Below the pieces are notes generated by a model that worked only from the letters and a program-made list of their open reading frames with translations, ran no database searches and was not told the origin of the DNA. Positions 7,818-14,814 of a stretch of DNA of 18,316 nucleotides are shown here, piece by piece. How positions within the stretch are numbered: position 1 is the stretch's first letter; every line of letters begins with the position of its first letter. Location: positions 1 to 18,316 of the forward strand of contig JAZKFR010000031.1 in assembly GCA_040386295.1 (NCBI GenBank), read 5' to 3'. Made by a program: the position numbers and the translations under genes. Source of the DNA: JAZKFR01 sp040386295. Lineage in GTDB: Bacteria > Pseudomonadota > Gammaproteobacteria > Burkholderiales > Rhodocyclaceae.

Positions 7818-8029
7818 GGTGAACCCACAATCGTAAATGGTTTGGCAACTAAATTGCCTTTAGACGAACGCTACGCGATCTGTTTTATGCCGAGATTCAG
7901 AGACTCGATTACTCGGATACGCTGGCATAGACTATGCCACAAACCCTAAACGGCAAAGGAGACAGCGTAGATAACAATCGATCACGCATGTGCTGCTCTA
8001 GCCAGGGCGAACAAGCCTTTTTTTAACGA
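7818..8029. other. Intergenic region with a 17-bp palindrome and a plus-strand terminator-like element
   Basis: Two structures lie between the carbonic anhydrase stop and the EAL-HDOD start. TGGCATA-GAC-TATGCCA (7923-7939) is a perfect 7-bp inverted repeat. It sits about 105 bp upstream of the EAL-HDOD start and could be an operator or a terminator for the carbonic anhydrase operon. At 8004-8024 a short stem (AGGGC with GCCTT, one G-T pair) is followed by seven T on the plus strand, although no plus-strand gene precedes it. I found no convincing promoter for either strand. Confidence 0.4.
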
Positions 8030-9364
8030 CTAATTCGCCGTCTTGATCACGCGTCCATTTGCTGGCTGAATCGGACGCGCATTGTTTTTGTAAATCTTGC
8101 CAAAGCTATTGATTTGTTCCTGCGAAACGAAAATCGGCGTTTTCAACACAAGCGATAAAACACCTTCTTGACAAGGGGGTGTTGTTTGCGAGCCCATGTA
8201 CAAAAAATAGCCACGACTCTTGGGTAACAAGAGCATCGGGTCAATCTCGACCTCGGCTTTGTTGACTGAAACCCCTTGCTGCAAGGGAATGTGGTTCCAT
8301 AAGCTACGAATCAACTTATGCTCGGCGCCCGCCTGTAAAAAAATGGTCATCACAAGTGTTTTTCCGCTGCTTGATTTATGCACTAAATGCACTGCCATAT
8401 CGTAACTTTTACCGTTGATTTTTTCTTCTGCCGGTTTATGAAAGTGGAATTGCTGTAACTCGTACTCCTCCCCTTCTAAACTCACAGCACCCGCATTTCT
8501 CGTATCGACTTGTAAAGTGTGTCCGTTGTCGATGATAGACAAGGGAACCGCGCTGTAAGCGAATTGCGGTGCGGGCAAATCGGTTTTAATCGTCGCGCGA
8601 ATATCAATCGGCGATTGCCGCTGACCCTGCTCGCACAGAGCGTAATCAGGGCTTAGCTTGCCCCATTTCGTCGCGCCATTTTTACCCTCGTAAGCCCACG
8701 CCACAGGGGGAGCCGGCATACTTTTGGGCGCTTTGTTTTTCTTGCTTTCAAGCTTGTTATCGCTTGCTGCTGCGGCTAGAACGGGCGGCGGGGTAACTTC
8801 TTTTTTAATCACGGGTGCGGCTTTTTTCTTCTTTTCTTTCCCTTGACAAGCGTAGTTGAAAACCTGCTCCAGAGTTGAATCGGGCAAAACAGGGCTTGCA
8901 CCTTTGCCCCCTGGGCTGTTCGGCGTGTGCTGCCTATCTGTTTCTCGTCCTGGCTCAATTTCGTGTCCGTCGGCTGTGAAGTAAAGCGTGCGCAGCGGTG
9001 TCGCCAAACGTTGCGTACATTTAAATTCAATATGGGCAAGCAGACGCGAAAAAGAAAAAGCACCCGATTCAATTAGGTGTGGTGTGGCATAGGTTTCGCG
9101 GTACCAAAGCTGCCATAGGGCATCACCTACTTGTTGCAAGCTAGCGCTATCCACCGCAATTTCGACGCGATTCAGGCTGCCATTGTTGATAGGCAACCAG
9201 TTTGCGGCGCAAACCAAAGCAGAATGCGCTGTTAAGCAATAAAAGAGCAAGGCGCATAGGGTTCGCAAGCAAGTGCGCTTTGCCCCTGTTTTAGCGGCAA
9301 AGCGGGCATATTGGAGTGTCTGCTGAGATTGCCTTGGCTGCATCATTTGCCGTGAAGAGAACAT
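8030..9364 (-). CDS. Exported alpha-class carbonic anhydrase with N-terminal adhesin-E-like domain
   Basis: The C-terminal half is an alpha-carbonic anhydrase, a periplasmic zinc enzyme converting CO2 to bicarbonate. Counting from a TTG at 9400 (456 residues), the zinc ligands are His319 and His321 (QFHFHKP) and His338 (AVHLVH). The proton-shuttle His294 (DNGHTL) and the GSQTTPPC substrate pocket (403-410) are also present. Before it lie a signal peptide (about 41-65, ending SALVCA), a domain of about 120 residues resembling surface-adhesin protein E (paired Cys128 and Cys185, VDSASL, LPDSTLEQVFNYAC), and a Lys/Pro/Ala-rich linker (188-232). The ATG at 9364, 4 bp after the upstream stop, is the preferred start, giving 444 residues. 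The TTG at 9400 would overlap the lyase gene; ATGs at 9346 and 9343 are alternatives. None has a clear ribosome binding site. Confidence 0.88.
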   Translation of the reverse strand: MFSSRQMMQPRQSQQTLQYARFAAKTGAKRTCLRTLCALLFYCLTAHSALVCAANWLPINNGSLNRVEIAVDSASLQQVGDALWQLWYRETYATPHLIESGAFSFSRLLAHIEFKCTQRLATPLRTLYFTADGHEIEPGRETDRQHTPNSPGGKGASPVLPDSTLEQVFNYACQGKEKKKKAAPVIKKEVTPPPVLAAAASDNKLESKKNKAPKSMPAPPVAWAYEGKNGATKWGKLSPDYALCEQGQRQSPIDIRATIKTDLPAPQFAYSAVPLSIIDNGHTLQVDTRNAGAVSLEGEEYELQQFHFHKPAEEKINGKSYDMAVHLVHKSSSGKTLVMTIFLQAGAEHKLIRSLWNHIPLQQGVSVNKAEVEIDPMLLLPKSRGYFLYMGSQTTPPCQEGVLSLVLKTPIFVSQEQINSFGKIYKNNARPIQPANGRVIKTAN

Positions 9365-9368
9365 AAGG

Positions 9369-10367
9369 TTAATCGTCTTGAACGGCAAAGAAACGCTCAA
9401 TCATTTCTGCTGGTAGCGCCATCCCACTGGCCTTAGCGCGGCTGAGCAGACTCCAGTAGTAGCGATAAGAGGCACGATCGTGCAAGCGTTCAGCGTAGCG
9501 TATGGGTCCCCAATCGGCATCTTGAGCCGCCAGCAAAATCTCCCCCGCAAGCTGCAGAGAAGAAAAATCGGGGCGCATCGCCTCAACAATGGCGAGCACC
9601 TGCTGCGGATGAATACTCCACATACGCAAGTAGCCAAACTCTTGCCGCGCCCGCAGGGCATCGTTACGTACCACAGCCAAATCTTTCAACTCGGTGCTCA
9701 CGTTGTGCGTAGGAATCACGCCGTTCGCTAGGGCTGCCGCGCTGATTTCGGCCTTGGCGCGAATAATGAGCGGATGTTCAAACTGTCCTGGGCTACGCAT
9801 CGCAGAATCAGGAATCGCCCCTGCGTGTGCGCTCACAAAGTCCATCAAACCAAAGTCTAATGACTCAACCCCTGGTAACGCGGCGATTTTCCACACATCG
9901 CGCAAAGCACCGTGGGTTTCAATCAACACATGGACGGGAATCTGCCGCCGTAGCTGCGCTTTTGCTTCAGCCTGGCGTAGCGTCTTGATTTGTAGCGCAA
10001 CATCCTCGACCGAACGCGCTTTGGGCAATGTCAGAAAAGCCAATTTCTGCCCAGCCTCAGCAAGCAAGAGCTCAATGTCTTGGCGCCAACAGGCGTGCCC
10101 TGCATCGTGAATGCGCGCACCAAGACGCGCATGGAGATTGTCTGGACTAGCGATACAACGGGCAATCATTAGCGCATGTTCCGCCTCAGCTCCGACGGGC
10201 GCACCGTCTTCGCAATCGCCCGTGATATCAAAAATCGGCCCTAATTGCGTTTGCAAGCTAAGCGCTTTCAACAGCTGCTTTTCCGAACCCGCGTAATGGT
10301 CAACCAAGGGCAGAAAGGGTAAAGGCTTTGTTTCAGAAAATAAAACTTGAAGAGGGTGACGACGCAT
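9369..10367 (-). CDS. HpcH/HpaI aldolase / CitE-like CoA-ester lyase family protein
   Basis: This 332-residue TIM-barrel protein belongs to the CitE-like branch, which cleaves or hydrolyses CoA thioesters such as citryl-, malyl- or citramalyl-CoA using Mg2+. Visible motifs are DITGDCEDGAP (47-57), LTLPKARSVED, the metal glutamate in LIETHGAL (Glu150), FGLMDF (Asp176) and the C-terminal MWSIHPQQVLAIVEAM. The ATG at 10367 is chosen because CAGGGAG sits 5 bases upstream and the protein then starts directly with the barrel; the longer frame to 10475 adds 36 unlikely residues. It lies 55 bp after moaC and 4 bp before the carbonic anhydrase ATG, so an operon is likely. The acyl-CoA substrate cannot be predicted from sequence. 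Confidence 0.87.
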   Translation of the reverse strand: MRRHPLQVLFSETKPLPFLPLVDHYAGSEKQLLKALSLQTQLGPIFDITGDCEDGAPVGAEAEHALMIARCIASPDNLHARLGARIHDAGHACWRQDIELLLAEAGQKLAFLTLPKARSVEDVALQIKTLRQAEAKAQLRRQIPVHVLIETHGALRDVWKIAALPGVESLDFGLMDFVSAHAGAIPDSAMRSPGQFEHPLIIRAKAEISAAALANGVIPTHNVSTELKDLAVVRNDALRARQEFGYLRMWSIHPQQVLAIVEAMRPDFSSLQLAGEILLAAQDADWGPIRYAERLHDRASYRYYWSLLSRAKASGMALPAEMIERFFAVQDD

Positions 10368-10422
10368 CAAAACTCCCTGGCGCAACGCGCTTTTCGACCC
10401 GAACAGAACACGTAACGTCGCA

Positions 10423-10947
10423 TCAAGCGTCGTCTGAACGCACGAAATGTCCCGACAGTCCGCCTTTTTTCTCAAGCAACTGGAGACGCTCTATGCTCAT
10501 GCCACGGTCAACTGCTTTGCACATATCGTAGATAGTCAGCAAGCCGACGCTGACTGCGGTTAGGGCTTCCATTTCGACGCCTGTTCTTGCGTAACATTCG
10601 ACGATTGCAGAGCAGGTAAGCGCAGGCTGTTTGCGCTCGTCATCAAGCCCTTCAACAAAGTCAAAGCTAACCGCAATCTTGTTGAGCATCAAGGGATGAC
10701 ACAGGGGAATCAGATCGGCTGTGCGCTTGGCTGCTTGAATTGCGGCAATACGTGCGACAGCAAGCACATCGCCCTTACTAGACGAAGTATCACGAATCAG
10801 CGCTAAGGTCTCGGCGCGCATGAGAATGTGCCCACTGGCATGCGCATGGCGAGCACTTTCCGCTTTCATACCGACATCAACCATATGCGCCTGACCCTGG
10901 CTGTCTAGGTGAGACAAGCTGTGTTTATCTCCTCGCTGGTTTCTCAT
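10423..10947 (-). CDS. moaC: Cyclic pyranopterin monophosphate synthase
   Basis: MoaC converts the cyclic GTP-derived intermediate made by MoaA into cyclic pyranopterin monophosphate, the first stable intermediate of molybdenum cofactor synthesis. The 174-residue protein has the family landmarks: HMVDVGMK near the start, RIAAIQAAKRTADLIPLCHP (active-site pocket), the ECYARTGVEMEALTAVSVG block, and LTIYDMCKAVDRGM with the catalytic Asp and Lys. The ATG at 10947 overlaps the stop of the upstream gene (ATGA), and the resulting length fits the family. The longer frame starting at 11019 is discounted. No other moa gene is in the window. Confidence 0.94.
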   Translation of the reverse strand: MRNQRGDKHSLSHLDSQGQAHMVDVGMKAESARHAHASGHILMRAETLALIRDTSSSKGDVLAVARIAAIQAAKRTADLIPLCHPLMLNKIAVSFDFVEGLDDERKQPALTCSAIVECYARTGVEMEALTAVSVGLLTIYDMCKAVDRGMSIERLQLLEKKGGLSGHFVRSDDA

Positions 10948-11987
10948 GCCGCCCGGCCTAGATAGTTCAAAAACGCTTCGGCGCCGCTCACCGTCTGGGC
11001 ATGATCCGAGTCTACGCACATCAATTTACCCAGTTTTAGGTCATAAATCTCAGCTGGACGAGGCACTTCAGCCATCATTTTATGAATCTGCGCTGAAGAG
11101 AAGCAGGCGTTTTTGACTGCGTATTTTTGCATCAATACAAAAGCTTTGGTCGCGTCAAAATGGGCTGAACAGGCTAAAACGGGGACGCCAAAGTACCAAG
11201 CCGAGAGCAGCGTAAACCATAAAACAGCCGGCTCACCCCAGTCCAGGGGCGACCAAAAAACATCGTCTGGTTGTGGTGAAGAAATTTGAGGGTCGTTCAA
11301 GCTCTGCATTTGCGTCGCCACGTAAGTGGGCAAATAACTAAACAGAGTGGCATGCGGCAGCAACATCATTTCCGCTGGCGTCTGCGGGTTCGGCGAGCGC
11401 TTAAAGAGCAGCATCGCAGAGTCTGTGGCAGCAGTATCCGTCGGCAAATAATGCGGAGCTGCATACTCCAAAAGGTCTAACCATGACTGCGGGTGCTGCC
11501 CCGCCTTTTCTCCGACACGAATAGCTTTTTTTAAGTTTGGCAGCTGTTGCCTAAGGGTAATTAGCGTTGGCCAGATTTGCACGTCAATGATCGCCAAACA
11601 AGCTTCAGAACGCGCCAAACGATCAAGCAAAACTTCGCGACTACTGTCGACCGGAATCGGTACCGTAATAATCCCCATCTGATAGCAAGCCATGTGCGCA
11701 ATCGCCGCCTGAGGGCACTGCGACAAAACAATCGCGACGCGATCCCCGCGCACCGCACCCAAGGCAGCCAAAACATTCGACAACTGGTTCGCTGTGCGTT
11801 GAATATCCCAAAAAGTATGCCCAGACGTAGCACCTTGCGCGTCCTCATAATACAAGGCAAAGCGCCGACGATCATGAGTCCAACGAGTACAGGTAGCAAG
11901 CGTAAGATTGAAGCGCTCGGGAGTTTCCTGGCTATCTACGTGGTCGACAGCCAGGTCTTGGATATTCGGTACTGCGTTAAACGTCAT
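10944..11987 (-). CDS. Truncated AMP-binding (acyl-CoA synthetase-like) protein without ATP-binding loop
   Basis: The 347 residues match the N-terminal part of an ANL-family acyl-CoA synthetase: TFWDIQRTANQLSNVLAALG (58-77), GDRVAIVLSQCPQAAIAHMA (81-100) and a later WSPLDWGEPAVLWFTLLSAW block. Family members are about 540 residues. This frame ends near the point where the SGGE and YGxTE motifs should appear, so the ATP-binding core and whole C-terminal lid are missing. The P-loop that normally reads YTSGTTGxPKG is replaced by LLFKRSPNPQTPAEMM (193-208). Adenylation is therefore implausible. The frame is otherwise open. It has an AGAGGA ribosome binding site before the ATG, and its stop overlaps the moaC start, so it may survive as a pseudoenzyme or as a translated leader for moaC. 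A decayed gene is the alternative. Confidence 0.78.
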   Translation of the reverse strand: MTFNAVPNIQDLAVDHVDSQETPERFNLTLATCTRWTHDRRRFALYYEDAQGATSGHTFWDIQRTANQLSNVLAALGAVRGDRVAIVLSQCPQAAIAHMACYQMGIITVPIPVDSSREVLLDRLARSEACLAIIDVQIWPTLITLRQQLPNLKKAIRVGEKAGQHPQSWLDLLEYAAPHYLPTDTAATDSAMLLFKRSPNPQTPAEMMLLPHATLFSYLPTYVATQMQSLNDPQISSPQPDDVFWSPLDWGEPAVLWFTLLSAWYFGVPVLACSAHFDATKAFVLMQKYAVKNACFSSAQIHKMMAEVPRPAEIYDLKLGKLMCVDSDHAQTVSGAEAFLNYLGRAA

Positions 11988-12179
11988 TAACTATTCCTCT
12001 CTTAGGTATTTCTTATGCTCTCTGGCTACCGCACTTTTCGTCCACATTAAACTGGGCAACTGGATCAGTTTGATCAATTGTCCATCGATTAGATCGGCAA
12101 TCAGTCAACACGCTAGAACACGTGATATATAGCCTGTCAGTCGCGTTTCGTCATACTAAAAAAACAAGGCATCGCACCA
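11988..12179. promoter_or_regulatory. Divergent intergenic region (AMP-binding operon / methyltransferase)
   Basis: This 192-bp region must carry promoters for both the minus-strand operon and the plus-strand methyltransferase. I can point only to weak elements. One is a TATATA -10-like box at 12126-12131 for the plus strand. The other is a small inverted repeat AACTG-GAT-CAGTT at 12058-12070, next to TTGATCAA, which could be an operator. No strong -35/-10 pair is evident on either strand. Confidence 0.35.
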
Positions 12180-13046
12180 ATGAAGGTAGAGCGCAAGATC
12201 AACGCACACAAGAACGCATCAGTTACAACGATTGCCGAAATAAAACCCGAGCAGTCGATAGAGCTGCTTAAAGCGCTACACATCTTGACGGTTGAGGGCA
12301 AACTCAATCAAGACAGTCGGCGCAAGTTAAAGCAGGTTTACCACCTGATTCAATTGATCGAACCGCTACTCGAAGCATCGTTCGAGCAGACAGAACACCC
12401 GAGCATAGTGGATCACGGTGCAGGAAAATCTTATCTAGGTTTTTTACTCTACGACCTTTTTCTCAAAACACGCAACCGGGGTCATATTTATGGCATAGAG
12501 ACACGTCAAACACTGGTTGAGCAATCTCAGTCTTTGGCAAAAAAACTATCTTTCTCGCGTATGTCATTTATGCACTGTCGCGTTGAAGACTCGCTTCATG
12601 CGACAGAGCTCCCTGAACGAATTGATTTAGTCACCGCTTTACACGCCTGCGACACTGCAACTGACGACGCAATCGATTTTGCTTTGCACAAGCAAGCCAA
12701 ATTCATTGCTCTTGTTCCTTGCTGCCAGGCAGAGTTAGCTGGAATGCTGCGCAAGCACAAAGCCAGACTCAGCGAAATGCCCTGGTCAGAGCTATGGCGC
12801 CACCCAATTCATACTCGAGAGTTCGGTAGTTTACTAACGAATACCCTACGTTGTCTAAGACTCGAAGCACACGGCTATCAAGTTAGCGTTACTGAGTTGG
12901 TGGGTTGGGAGCATTCGATGAAGAACGAGTTGATTCTGGCCAAGAAAATACAGGGTAGAAGCACGCGAGCCGAAGCCGCGCGAAAAAGACTTGAAGTGCT
13001 TTTAGAAAGCCTTGCCGTAGAAGACTTGCACCCCCGCTTTTCCTGA
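12180..13046 (+). CDS. SAM-dependent methyltransferase (PF13679-like)
   Basis: This 288-residue cytosolic protein has a Rossmann-type methyltransferase core. Motif I is VDHGAGKSYLGFLLYD (77-92), and the acidic second-strand end is GIETR (105-109). It also shows the signature HACDTATDDAI (155-165) and VPCCQAEL (179-186), which are characteristic of the Methyltransf_32 group (METTL25/RRNAD1 relatives). The N-terminal 75 residues are helical. The cysteine pair Cys181-Cys182 is a family trait. The substrate is unknown; RNA or a small molecule are the usual guesses for this group. The ATG at 12180 has only a weak AAGG upstream. It is a single gene, with a short hairpin (CGCGTT-CTC-AACGCG, 13055-13069) just after its stop. 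Confidence 0.86.
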   Translation: MKVERKINAHKNASVTTIAEIKPEQSIELLKALHILTVEGKLNQDSRRKLKQVYHLIQLIEPLLEASFEQTEHPSIVDHGAGKSYLGFLLYDLFLKTRNRGHIYGIETRQTLVEQSQSLAKKLSFSRMSFMHCRVEDSLHATELPERIDLVTALHACDTATDDAIDFALHKQAKFIALVPCCQAELAGMLRKHKARLSEMPWSELWRHPIHTREFGSLLTNTLRCLRLEAHGYQVSVTELVGWEHSMKNELILAKKIQGRSTRAEAARKRLEVLLESLAVEDLHPRFS

Positions 13047-13054
13047 CATCACAG

Positions 13055-13069
13055 CGCGTTCTCAACGCG
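13055..13069 (+). terminator. Short hairpin after the methyltransferase
   Basis: CGCGTT and AACGCG flank a CTC loop, 9 bases after the methyltransferase stop. There is no T-run, so this is a weak terminator candidate. Confidence 0.35.
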
Positions 13070-13149
13070 TTAATGAAGAACAGAGCAGATCAGCGCAATC
13101 ATTGTGTGCGTTTGCAGCGATGACACCTTAGGCTTCAGGCTAAAAGACA

Positions 13150-13350
13150 TTAAGCCGTGATGTTCACTCGCGTCCCGACAACCTGCCCACTCGTATTCAC
13201 CGAAGAAGGTTTGTTCTCGGCTTGTTCGGGCGGCGGCGTTTCCGACTGAGCGTCACGATTCTTTTCTGGCGCTTTATTTTCAGGCGGTTTGAGTGGTGGC
13301 GCTTGCACTGCCGGGACATCAGTGCTTGAAGGAATTGAGCTCGTAGACAT
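13150..13350 (-). CDS. Small proline-rich, disordered protein
   Basis: This is a 66-residue protein starting MSTSSIPSSTDVPAVQAPPL. The middle is rich in Pro, Lys, Glu and Asn and has no predicted fold; the end is SGQVVGTRVNITA. The ATG at 13350 is favoured over the longer frame because AGGAG sits 6 bases upstream. The good ribosome binding site and biased composition argue for a real gene. I do not recognise a named family. My impression is that short proteins with a low-complexity middle and a conserved VN-SGQ-G--VN-TA type tail occur in related betaproteobacteria, but I could not check this. It has no signal peptide or membrane segment. The function is unknown. Confidence 0.6.
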   Translation of the reverse strand: MSTSSIPSSTDVPAVQAPPLKPPENKAPEKNRDAQSETPPPEQAENKPSSVNTSGQVVGTRVNITA

Positions 13351-13576
13351 AAAAAACTCCTGTGGCAATAAGATCAGAAGTAGAAATGAAATACCTTAAA
13401 TGACTCAAAACAGATTCAAAACGCAAAATGCCGTAAGTCACAATGACACCATAGAGCAAAAAATAAAGCTTAAGTAATTTGTTAGCTATACGGCCTCATT
13501 TTGCCGAAGAACGGCGACTTGGCTTGACTTAGTCTAAAGCGCAGCAGTTATGGCAACTGACGCTTCAGCTATGGTA
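13351..13576. other. Intergenic region with candidate terminator of the lipid operon
   Basis: Just beyond the SnoaL-like stop lies an imperfect hairpin: AAGCG/CGCTT outer and CAGTT/AACTG inner stems with an ATGGC loop (13537-13565). It is a plausible end of the lipid operon, although no T-run follows. A second small stem, GCCG-AAGAA-CGGC, is at 13503-13515. The remaining AT-rich stretch presumably holds the promoter of the small proline-rich gene. No additional gene is visible. Confidence 0.35.
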
Positions 13577-14008
13577 TTAGCCAGCGCTTAAACGCTGACG
13601 TAACCAGCGCATCAAGCAAGCGAGTACGGGCAGTTTCATGTACAGCTCTTCAGCCGTATCCCAGTAATCACGGTGGGCATAAACCTTGCCCGCCAGATCA
13701 AATTTAAGATGCGATACGCCACGCATGGATACTTCGCTATTGCCACCAAAGCGCATGCGGCAATACAAGATCCAGACTAGCATGGCGTCCTGCGTCCCTT
13801 GAGCACTCTGGACAACTTCGGTGATGACGAAGCGTGGCGCATCTACTTGTTCGAACATGTGCTGAAAGATATGTTGGATACGAGACACGCCCACGACCTC
13901 GTTGAACGGATCTTTAAACGACGCAGTCTCGCTGTAAAACTCCGGGAAACGCTGCACGCTTTCCGGAGAGAGTGTCTCGTAAAAGTCAATTAGTTCAGCA
14001 AGGGGCAT
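13577..14008 (-). CDS. NTF2/SnoaL-like protein
   Basis: This 143-residue protein has the cone-shaped NTF2/SnoaL fold pattern: an N-terminal helix with LIDFYETLSPESVQRFPEFY, then SFKDPFNEVVG, then strands with WILYCRMRF and GVSHLKFDLAGKVYAHRDYWDTAEELY. The F-x-DPF motif and the late HRDYWD stretch are common in SnoaL-like members. These proteins may be enzymes (cyclases, isomerases, dehydratases) or binding partners; activity is not predictable here. The ATG at 14008 lies 2 bp after the SDR stop, making it the last gene of the lipid operon. A homologue in this position is frequent in amine oxidase-DUF1365-Cfa-SDR clusters of proteobacteria, as I recall. Confidence 0.83.
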   Translation of the reverse strand: MPLAELIDFYETLSPESVQRFPEFYSETASFKDPFNEVVGVSRIQHIFQHMFEQVDAPRFVITEVVQSAQGTQDAMLVWILYCRMRFGGNSEVSMRGVSHLKFDLAGKVYAHRDYWDTAEELYMKLPVLACLMRWLRQRLSAG

Positions 14009-14010
14009 CG

Positions 14011-14811
14011 CTAGCTCCCAGGCGTTTCGTGTTGATCCTGTTTAGCGCGTGTCAGGTAAGCCATCAGAGGAAAGTACCAACAGTCGGGCAACAGCGAGAG
14101 AAATTTAAGCACTCGGGTAAAACGCCGGGGAAAGTGAATCTCAAAAACTCCGGTTTTAAACCCATCAATGATGCAAAGCGCTGCGCGCTCAGGCGTGATC
14201 AGTTCAGGCATTTTGAAGTCGTTTTGTGCGGTCAAACGTGTTTCGACAAAACCGGGATTGATCAGCCAGACGCCTACTCCTTTTGTCGCCAAATCAAAGT
14301 AAAGGCACTCGGCAAAATTAATCAGCGCGGCTTTGCTCGGACCATAAGCAAGCGCCTTGGGTAGCCCGCGATACCCAGCCGCACTGGCAACCCAGGCGAT
14401 ACCGCCACCCGGACTAAGGTCAGACAAAATGGTGGCGGCCAAATGCAGCGCACCGTTGTAATTAACGGTGACGATTCTTTCTGCCTGCTCCAGGTCAAAA
14501 CCGGTTGCTTCCATTGGCAAATAATCGCCGGCTAAATAAACCACCAGATCAACCCCGCCCCAGGCGGCCAATAGAGTCTTTCTGGCCACAGCCAGGCTCA
14601 CGTTATCGCTGACATCACAGGGCAGAATCAAGGCGCTCGGAATGTTCAATGCTTTAAGTTTGGCGCTAGAGCGCGCCGATAAAGCCAGGTAAGCACCACG
14701 CTCAGACAAAGCTCGCGCCAGCGCGGCACCAATCCCCGAAGATGCGCCCACCAGCCAGATACGTCGATTTGTCCAGTCGCTAATTTTGGGATTGAGATTC
14801 ATGGCAAGCAC
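14011..14811 (-). CDS. Short-chain dehydrogenase/reductase
   Basis: This 266-residue classical-type SDR has the nucleotide-binding motif GASSGIG (22-28), the structural Asn117, and the catalytic set Ser143, Tyr156 and Lys160 (YGPSK). The residue after the second strand (SARSS) favours NADP(H). The C-terminal segment RFTRVLKFLSLLPDCWYFPL is hydrophobic, suggesting membrane association. It would oxidise or reduce a hydroxyl or keto group, here perhaps on a lipid chain. It starts 3 bp after the Cfa-like stop and ends 2 bp before the SnoaL-like gene, so the genes are surely co-transcribed. The ATG at 14802 (three codons in) is an alternative start. Confidence 0.9.
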   Translation of the reverse strand: MLAMNLNPKISDWTNRRIWLVGASSGIGAALARALSERGAYLALSARSSAKLKALNIPSALILPCDVSDNVSLAVARKTLLAAWGGVDLVVYLAGDYLPMEATGFDLEQAERIVTVNYNGALHLAATILSDLSPGGGIAWVASAAGYRGLPKALAYGPSKAALINFAECLYFDLATKGVGVWLINPGFVETRLTAQNDFKMPELITPERAALCIIDGFKTGVFEIHFPRRFTRVLKFLSLLPDCWYFPLMAYLTRAKQDQHETPGS

Positions 14812-14814
14812 CTG

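Noticed and set aside
9369..10475. Lyase starting at 10475
   Set aside because: The extra 36 residues overlap the moaC end and are unlike the family, whereas ATG 10367 has a strong ribosome binding site.
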